Source of the DNA: Unio delphinus
Lineage: Eukaryota > Mollusca > Bivalvia > Unionida > Unionidae
Assembly: GCA_029339505.1 (NCBI GenBank)
Contig: JAQISU010000003.1
Coordinates: forward strand, 16,147,001 to 16,211,000
Length of the DNA stretch: 64,000 bases
Direction: 5' to 3'
This document shows positions 59,001 to 64,000 of this stretch, piece after piece (positions within the stretch are counted from its first letter, which is position 1; each line of letters begins with the position of its first letter). Below the pieces are notes generated by a model that saw nothing but the letters and a program-made list of their open reading frames with translations, was not told where the DNA came from and ran no database searches. Made by a program: the position numbers and the translations under genes.

Positions 59001-61465
59001 ATGAAGTAGCTGTAACAAGATTTTGAAGTTGGTCACCACGACTAACCATTTAGATGAGGTAGCTGTAACAAGATTTTTAAGTTGGTCACCATGATTAACC
59101 AATTGGCAATCTGGAGGTTTGAAGTCTTCCAGTGAAAACCTCATGTCACCAGGATGATCTAATTAGGAGAAACAGCAGTAACAAGATTTTTCAAGAGTTA
59201 CTATGGCAGTCACAATGGAGGTCAAATCACCTTTTTAATAATGATCAAGTATGTACCATAAAAAAATCTTCTTTAAGTAAAACTCCACGCTGATATGACT
59301 GTTTAGATGAGATATCAATAATAAAAATTTAAGATGGCCACCAAGCTGGTCACTCTGTATGTTAGATCAGCACCATTTTCATTTTCAGACCAACTATATA
59401 GGATAAAAAGTCTTTTGGTGAAAATCCCATACAGCTATGGCCACTTGTTTACAAAAAGGAGGGAAAATAAAATTTGGCAGCAATATTGAGATTTGTTGTT
59501 GTTGTTGTTGTTGTAGGGTTTAACACCATTTTTCAGCACACGACTGGCTATACATGGTGGCCAGTATTAATGGTGGAGCAAAAACCTGGGAAAACCCACA
59601 GAAAGAACCACCAACCCATGATAAGCCACTGGCAAGCTTTCTCATATACCCACATTGGCCGAATTTGGGACTCGAACCCATACAGACAGAGGTGAGATGG
59701 CAGTGATTCATAATGGAGAGCACTTTAGACCACTCGGCCACTCGGGGCCCCTCAGTATTGAGATAGATCAAAACCACAGATATCACAATACTTTTCATGA
59801 AAACCAGATGCTGATACAACCATCTATTCCAAAAAGGTTGCAATGACAAGATTTCCTAGAAAGAACATTAAAACTTAATTTTTTTGTGAGTGAAAACCTC
59901 ATGCAATACAATCATCCCATCTGGAGAAGAAGTGATCAAAAAAACGTTCAAGACGGTTGGCTTGGTGACATTAATGATTTACAAGGGCATCATTTACATC
60001 CAGGACAAGCCAGACAGGATATCAAATATTTTAGTGATACCCCCTTTATTCACTACAACAAGTAGCAACAAGATTTTAAAGCTAGCAGTTCTGGTGGTCA
60101 TACTGGATATATGAAGGGATTTCTGAAGGCAACATTTTTATTAAGGACCAATTATCATCATAAGAAGTTTTCTTTGTAAACTCCATTGTCTATATCTGTT
60201 CAGGATGATTAGTGATAACATGATTTTTAAGATGGATATCATGGCAACCATAATGAAGATCATTATCAGCACCACTTTTACTTAGGGAACAACTAGTGTA
60301 GCTCACAAGAAGTCTTTACATGAAAACCTGATGTTGCTATGGTCATCTTTTAGGAAGCAGAATCAATTAAGATTTCCAAGACTGGGACCAGTCTAATTTC
60401 AGACTAGCATGAATTTAATCTAGTTCCAACTAGACATCATAAGGCTTTTTCTGAGGAGTGACAACAAGATTTTAAAAGCAGTTATGATCATTGTCAGATT
60501 GGTACCTTTTTGTTTAAGACCATCTACATGTAGCAAGTCTTTTATTTTAAACAACATGTCAGTCTTACCATCCATTATCTGGAGTAGCAATTAAAAAAAT
60601 ACATCAAGATGGTCACCATTGCAGCCATAAAGGATGCTCAAGGGGCACAAGTTTAATTTTTGCCCAGCGGTCTTGTAGGATGAATTTTTGAAGAATGCTA
60701 ACAAACAATTTTTAATGGAATACAAATGCAAGCCAATGCACAAGATTTTCATGCCTTTGTCCAGTCAAGTTAAAAAGTGAGTTGGACCAATTATGTTCTA
60801 GCTACAAGCAGTCCCTAGTTCTCTCCCCACACATGCACAAACATGGGTGTAAGTCACCTATGCGTGTAATAACCATTACTCAATTCATGAGAGATATCAT
60901 TTGAAACAGAATTAATTTTGCAGAAAAAGATTGTGTTGCATGAAACAATTTTCTTAAATATAGATATATTTTTTTAAATTGCAAAGCTTGATACAGTTCT
61001 AAAAAGACAGCTATGAATTGAGATACCAAGATATGACATTCTGGTTAAACTGAAATCAACATCAAAAAGGGTTGGGGTATGTGTAAAATAAAAAAACTGC
61101 ATACAAATATGGTTGAGACTTGAAATGAAGTATTGAATGAATTTAAAAAAAAAACGTTTTGTTAAATGAGTTTATTGACCTTCATTATTTACAGCAATGA
61201 AGGAATAAAATTTCACAAGAATACTTTGAAGATATTAGGTACAAATTTAGAGAGCTATCAATTTAGAATTAAGCAAATTTATATAGGTCACCTTTGCCAT
61301 AGCAGGACACTTTCTTGCATTTAACATCTATCCTCTTTCCTCCATGTCTTTTTGGAAGTCTAGTTCGTTCAGCTCATTAGCTCGGCGCATGGAAAGTCTT
61401 CGGAGAGCAGTTTCAAGGTCACTTGAACCTGGAATTCCTGGGCGACCCAAGTGTTGTGTGGACCT

Positions 61466-61511
<46 letters not shown>

Positions 61512-63522
61512 TTTATAAAAATAGTTCTTACATGCATGCATGCATGCATGCATGCATGCATGCATGCATACATACATACATACATACATACATACATACA
61601 TACATACATACATACATACATACATACATACATACATAGAAGTCTCTATCAAGTTTCAAATTTAAGGAGGTACAGGCTTTGTTCTGATTCTTTGAGTAAG
61701 TTAACCAGTTGTTCTATTTAAGTGCTTAATATATTTGTCCATCAGTAATTAATTTATTAACACAACAAAGAATCTACTTGTCACTGATGCCGGCTTTAAT
61801 GCTCTGAACTTTACTTGTGTATCTAAAAATTCTTTAAAAGATACCAATCTATATTCATTCGGAAAAAATATTAGATGAGAAATAGCATTTTATGTGTGTG
61901 CAAATGAGTAATTTTATCAACAGATCTGTCTCCTGTTCATCCTCCACAACTATATGCCATTTAGACTTACTGTTATCTCTGTTAGAAAGAAGAGGATGCA
62001 TACAACAAATATATAATTAAAATAATGTAAACTGTTATTATTGAAACAACTTATAAGTGTTGATAAGTACAGCACCTGTAAACTTCTCATGTGAAACTGA
62101 ATGTTACCAATCGAAATCACACGTGACAATAATGAAAGGATGAATAAATTGCAAAGAATATTGATGAATTTACTGGAATTAACAAAAATGTTGTATGCAC
62201 CATTATAAAACAACATTTTGACTTATGGTACCATTGGAAATAGAAGTTTTATAATTCAAAAGAGTAGTCTTGAGGACATCTTATCACATGTAACAAAAGT
62301 AACACTGATTTAAGCTGGGTAATCAGGTAGCAACAGCAAGTAGATAGAGGGTAATTGTTAGAGTTGTTCTAGTATTAGCGGAAATGCTATGCTGCTTAAT
62401 TGTCCAGAAAATGTGATCGAGGTCTGCAATTTTTATCGCTATAATTGAAATTCTGATGAGAGGTAGCAAGTTTGTTATGCTAATGTAATATATTGATGGA
62501 GATACCAAGAGTATTTGCAATGCAGTCAAGATGACATCATGATTTCCATCATGAGGCTTATTGATTCATGATGCAAGGTCAAATCCCTTGATAACCAATG
62601 GCAGTTTCTTTTACTCATGTAGTACTCAATGTAAGTCAGGACAATGCTTTATGCTAACTGCATGGAATAAAACCATGTAACTGAGAATACTGCTATTTTT
62701 CATTATGAATTTTACATAAACCTGAATATTAGTTATTACTTTTCTCCTGATCATAAAAATATGAACATAGATTATAACCAACTGCAGCAACAAATACTAG
62801 ATAATAATCCTAATAATAATAAAGATAATAATAAGAGGAAGAAGAAGGAGAAGAAACAGCTATTAAACATGGTTATCAATTTATAAAGTAGTCCTGACAG
62901 TTTCTCAGTTATCCCAAGTTAGCGTAGCGGAAGAAGTCACTCTCCTTTGTTTTGGGTACTTAAGATGGTCTTCCTGTTTTGGTTATCTCAAGATGGTCTC
63001 CAGAGCAGAACCAATTTTAATGGATATTATGGTATGACAAACCAGGAATTTAAAGGCCAAGTGAACAAGCAATCAGTCACTGAGGACAAGAGGATCTCCC
63101 CAAACTCTAACCCACTTCACCATTGTATGAATTTAGTACCATCAACATTCTGGGCAGCAAAAATTTATATCCACGTAAATACTCAGTTTAGCACTTGGTA
63201 ATATTCAAAATAATTTTTTTCTACAAAGTTCCTTTATCAGCATCCCAATTGTAAAAATCTATGACAAGCCTCCAAAAATCAGGCTTACCCATACAGGGAA
63301 TCAAGATCTGCACTATACCCATCGCTGTGCACTGACTCTTCTCCACCATCAGACAAGTACATGGAACTTCGCACTGATGTTGTCTGTGATCCAAGGTCAT
63401 CCAGTCCCAGCATGCTCTGATTAGATGAGCCTGGCACATGTAAACTGCTAATACCTGGTGAAACACTGTGCATTGCCTTTTTGGCAGCTCTTGCAGTTTC
63501 AAACACCTTCCAGTTGTGTCTT
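44275..63522 (-). CDS. TRAK: TRAK/milton, kinesin-mitochondrion adaptor (3' half, seven exons)
   Basis: TRAK (Drosophila milton) links kinesin heavy chain, and dynein/dynactin in vertebrates, to Miro on the mitochondrial outer membrane. Exons in transcript order are 63,522-63,289, 61,463-61,332, 58,391-58,243, 54,207-54,061, 52,956-52,860, 50,183-50,142 and 44,965-44,275. Lengths are 234, 132, 149, 147, 97, 42 and 691 bp, and the phases join to 496 codons plus TAA. All junctions are GT-AG except the donor after the second exon. The family is identified by SSDLETALRRLSMRR, MPEKLQIIKPLEG, TLRQWQQLATPHIGRI and SMSLGLASILNER, which match TRAK1/2 in order and spacing. The kinesin-binding HAP1_N coiled coils must lie beyond 64,000. 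The C-terminal exon diverges from vertebrates after the SLGL motif. An AATAAA follows the stop by about 10 bases on the minus strand; the true poly(A) site is unknown. Confidence 0.92.
44966..47190. other. TRAK last intron, right of the terminal exon
   Basis: Intronic AT-rich DNA. At 46,310-46,700 it carries diverged copies of the CAAGATGG/GTGAAAAC repeat that fills 58,800-60,660. An A-run lies at about 46,830-46,848. A (GT)n tract (46,964-47,012) is followed by (CA)n (47,020-47,035), which could pair with it. Confidence 0.55.
47191..47490. repeat. 66-bp tandem array, about four copies
   Basis: Units beginning at 47,223, 47,289, 47,355 and 47,421 are nearly identical and share GGTATATGATTAGCTATCAA and CATGAGACCTGTTCAAG. 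Because 66 is a multiple of three, the array reads as a false 84-codon ORF. Confidence 0.95.
47838..48424. repeat. Tandem array, core unit 38 bp, degenerate at both ends
   Basis: Central units share GGGGACCAGCAAGTGCTATT and GGACTATATATAAACTCA with perfect 38-bp spacing at about 48,075-48,245. Flanking units are longer and mutated. A G-run sits at 47,861-47,876. Confidence 0.9.
48425..48880. other. TRAK intron, nothing recognised
   Basis: No repeats or coding signal seen. Confidence 0.35.
48881..49120 (-). mobile_element. SINE B, copy 2
   Basis: Collinear with 4,731-4,972. The head complement reads GATCAAACCCATAACCTCCC and ATCACTAGGCCACTAAAGTG. The terminal stem-loop is degraded (GGGCATCATGCC with AGCATCATGTCCC). 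Confidence 0.8.
49121..49844. other. TRAK intron, nothing recognised
   Basis: The plus-strand frame at 49,223-49,456 is Lys/Asn-rich, antisense to the gene, and unlikely to be coding. Confidence 0.35.
49845..50035. mobile_element. Foldback MITE-like element, copy 4
   Basis: Left end ATACTTGCTCGTAAGTAAAG with GTCCAACTACAAACTGCAC; right end GGACTTGCATATGAGTACA. The interior has CCTGCCATTGCATAATGCAC. It ends about 105 bp from the 42-bp TRAK exon. Confidence 0.7.
50142..50183 (-). CDS. TRAK: TRAK 42-bp microexon
   Basis: Entered and left in phase 2. The acceptor is TTGGTATGGCAG and the donor GTAAGT. It encodes 14 acidic/Ser residues (DEEDSSAETLQSE). Being a multiple of three with matching phases, it could be skipped without a frameshift. 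Confidence 0.8.
50318..50597. repeat. 46-bp tandem array, about six copies
   Basis: Units share ATTATAATGCCCTTCACTGT and AACACAGTTTCTATTCTAAG. It lies just upstream of the microexon on the minus strand. Confidence 0.93.
50640..50825. mobile_element. Foldback MITE-like element, copy 5
   Basis: Left end ATATATTCACCTATGAGTCA and CAAGTCAAACTGCAAAC; right end GGCAGTTTGCCTTTTTACTC. The interior contains ACAGACCCAGATCTGCCAGC. Confidence 0.7.
50826..52859. other. TRAK intron with a short inverted/tandem motif
   Basis: At 51,850-51,915 and 52,460-52,540 the string AATCGATAATCGG and the tract CAACTGATGATCGATTATAA recur about 600 bp apart, suggesting the two ends of an element. No coding signal. Confidence 0.5.
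52860..52956 (-). CDS. TRAK: TRAK exon (97 bp)
   Basis: Entered in phase 1 and left in phase 2, with acceptor TTTTTGACAG and donor AAG/GTAAAC. It encodes DYSDYALRKFPESPSIYTYT and continues to a Ser/Glu/Arg end, following the conserved DLEED motif of the previous exon. Confidence 0.88.
52957..54060. other. TRAK intron containing a SINE and degenerate repeats
   Basis: SINE A copy 4 is annotated separately. At about 53,660-53,960 a degenerate repeat with CATTTCATTGCC and AGTGACATTGCTGTAA recurs three or four times. Confidence 0.5.
53421..53659 (+). mobile_element. SINE A, copy 4
   Basis: Diverged copy inserted antisense to TRAK: GGCAAGTGGTCTAAAGTGCT in the head, CCAATGTGGGTATGTGTGAA in the body, ATTAAACCCACAACAACAAT at the tail. 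Confidence 0.8.
54061..54207 (-). CDS. TRAK: TRAK exon (147 bp)
   Basis: Phase 1 in and out. It encodes SVTLRQWQQLATPHIGRI, a Lys/Glu-rich stretch, and EEEVYSISDLEED, all collinear with vertebrate TRAK. The W-Q-Q-L-A and D-L-E-E-D positions are the most recognisable. Confidence 0.92.
54208..55023. other. TRAK intron, nothing recognised
   Basis: AT-rich, with a CCCACCAACCCCCAGTCCCC patch near 54,320. No gene or repeat array seen. Confidence 0.35.
55024..55221. repeat. Two-copy 99-bp tandem duplication
   Basis: Copies starting at 55,024 and 55,123 share ACCAGTATCATATACTTTAA and TTAGGAATGAGAATAATGTT with few mismatches. Confidence 0.9.
55375..55508. repeat. 22-bp tandem array, about six copies
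   Basis: Repeats of GCCATGAGATGAATACATTA with two further bases, nearly perfect. Confidence 0.93.
55509..55903. other. TRAK intron spacer
   Basis: Nothing recognised between the 22-bp and 54-bp arrays. Confidence 0.35.
55904..57080. repeat. 54-bp satellite-like array with dimeric higher-order structure
   Basis: About twenty units share GAATTCAATGTA, GGGAGTTGATGCAGGCAA and TTGTTTATCAATA. Between about 56,270 and 56,560 two variants (GTAAAGGGAG and GTATAGGGAG) alternate, giving a 108-bp higher-order repeat. Edge units contain deletions and are more diverged. The minus-strand reading frames with recurring IDKQLPASTP are artefacts of the 54-bp period. Confidence 0.95.
57301..58170. repeat. Sixteen apparently identical 54-bp tandem units
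   Basis: Units from 57,307 to 58,170 (864 bp) share CTGATAGCACCTTACAGATA and ATTTTGTTATGGCTATACTG. I see no differences between units. Two frames, one on each strand, lack stops, so the array appears as two overlapping long ORFs of about 290-317 codons; neither has other coding signs. It lies in the TRAK intron, 72 bp from the donor of exon 58,391-58,243. Confidence 0.97.
58243..58391 (-). CDS. TRAK: TRAK exon (149 bp)
   Basis: Acceptor ATTTTGCAG, donor GAAG/GTAACA; entered in phase 2, left in phase 1. It encodes HGRCKTPDSMISGASGW and, at the end, MPEKLQIIKPLEG, a near-exact TRAK signature. Confidence 0.93.
58392..61331. repeat. TRAK intron with degenerate repeat of about 150-180 bp and a 53/54-bp sub-array
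   Basis: From about 58,800 to 60,660 phrases such as TAACAAGATTTT, AAGATGG(C/T)CACCATGGCAG, CACCATTTTCATTT and AAGTCTTTTGGTGAAAAC recur in the same order many times. Between 58,927 and about 59,100 four units repeat at 53-54 bp (CACCATGACTAACCATTTAG). Related phrases appear at 46,310-46,700. SINE A copy 5 is inserted within. From 60,660 to 61,331 nothing is recognised. Confidence 0.75.
59494..59752 (-). mobile_element. SINE A, copy 5 (best preserved)
   Basis: From the minus-strand 5' end: CGGGGCCCC region, A box with GAGTGGTCTAAAG, B box GGTTCGAGTCCC, and tail TGTGCTGAAAAATGGTGTTA followed by (AAC)n at 59,494-59,512. It lies in the same direction as TRAK. Confidence 0.9.
61332..61463 (-). 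CDS. TRAK: TRAK exon (132 bp) with non-canonical donor
   Basis: It encodes SSDLETALRRLSMRR, the hallmark TRAK segment, after GRPGIP. Entry is phase 2, with the acceptor AATAAG set directly against (TA)n. Phase and family alignment place the end at GG before ATAGATG, so the donor dinucleotide is AT and not GT. The next possible GT (61,325) would add GGA-TAG-AT, an in-frame TAG. A single base change at 61,331 would give an ordinary donor, GG/GTAGATG. Confidence 0.8.
61464..61640. repeat. Compound microsatellite (TA)n, (TGCA)n, (CATA)n
   Basis: (TA)n at about 61,469-61,510, (TGCA)n at 61,532-61,567 and (CATA)n at 61,568-61,637. The YVCMYVCM/ACMHACMH proteins read here are artefacts. Confidence 0.97.
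61641..63288. other. TRAK intron, nothing recognised
   Basis: Contains an AAT/AAG-rich stretch at about 62,805-62,855. No exon-like frame could be supported. Confidence 0.4.
63289..63522 (-). CDS. TRAK: TRAK exon (234 bp), most 5' exon in the window
   Basis: Acceptor TATTTCACAG, donor GG/GTAAGC; phase 2 in and out. It starts HNWKVFETARAAKKA, like the KRVFETV segment of TRAK1/2, and continues Ser-rich (SSLHVPGSSNQSMLGL, SDGGEESVHSDGYSAD) up to the SSDLETAL exon. Confidence 0.9.
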
Positions 63523-64000
63523 CTGTGAAATAATACAAAAACACACAAAATGAGCAATTATAGCATATGGATATAACATATTAATTCATACCTGTGCAAT
63601 TTTCAAAACATGAAAATGAATCTGGAATAAAATTCTACAGGAATTTTGTATCCAAAATTATCAAACTTAAAAATTTGCACCTTAAAGTATGCTATATGAA
63701 TATAAACTGATGCAACAAAATGGATATTTTTATTTTCTTATTACTATTTTGTAAATGTTAATTAAACCTGAAACATAGGTCCAAATATGTCACATATAGA
63801 AGGAAGCTCCAGCCTTTTTACTCTGAGCAAAGACAAAATAATTTTTGAATTTCTGCCCAGATAAGATCTTTTAGGTCAATGGGTGAATCCAATAAACAAC
63901 GTAAACTTCTCATCATGGTTGTGAAAATCAACTGGATCACAATGGGTGAATCCTATTAGCAGCTCACCCTCTCATTGTGGTTGTTAAAATGAACTAGGTC
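63523..64000. other. TRAK intron at the window edge with a two-copy duplication
   Basis: At 63,876-64,000 a unit of about 62 bp repeats twice (CAATGGGTGAATCC, TCATGGTTGTGAAAAT). No further upstream exon is recognisable before the edge. Confidence 0.5.

Noticed and set aside
61328..61721. ORFs made of YVCMYVCM, ACMHACMH and YIYIYI on both strands
   Set aside because: They are translations of (CATA)n, (TGCA)n and (TA)n; only the last 44 codons on the minus strand are a real TRAK exon.

Overview
The window looks like nuclear DNA of a marine invertebrate, most likely a bivalve mollusc. The DNA is AT-rich, with long introns, many microsatellites and minisatellites, and decayed non-LTR retrotransposons. 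Two tRNA-derived SINE families are present, and there is a cluster of intronless RING/B-box TRIM-like genes of the kind often expanded in bivalves. The mollusc call is an inference from repeat style; the animal call is firm because of the TRAK gene. There are no bacterial operons, rRNA genes or functional tRNA genes.

Positions 1-13,800 are repeat-dominated: a 57/37-bp satellite, SINE pieces, short tandem duplications, and a minus-strand Tx1/L1-group LINE with decayed ORF1 and ORF2 (about 6,840-11,700). Positions 14,600-23,100 hold four head-to-tail plus-strand copies or fragments of one TRIM-like gene. The first is nearly whole but has two in-frame TAA codons, frameshifts and an 80-bp templated insertion. 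The others are progressively truncated. Positions 23,270-25,640 are a second minus-strand LINE whose 3' end also occurs alone at 6,528-6,741.

Positions 26,900-28,400 are the oddest stretch. They hold a decayed minus-strand HNH homing-endonuclease-like gene (NUMOD4-like, HNH, NUMOD1-like), a small Cys-rich remnant, and an unrecognised decayed plus-strand ORF. None resembles the surrounding elements. Positions 29,525-32,160 are a third LINE (CR1/L2-like), also minus strand.

From 44,275 to 63,522 the minus strand carries the 3' half of a TRAK/milton gene, the adaptor that links mitochondria to kinesin-1. Seven exons can be joined with consistent phases into 496 codons plus a stop; the 5' half lies beyond the right edge. 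One exon lacks a GT donor and would run into an in-frame TAG, and its acceptor abuts a (TA)n repeat. The introns and 3' flank are full of tandem arrays (22, 38, 46, 54, 66 and 99 bp), including sixteen apparently identical 54-bp units 72 bp from an exon, and at least five copies of a small foldback MITE-like family.
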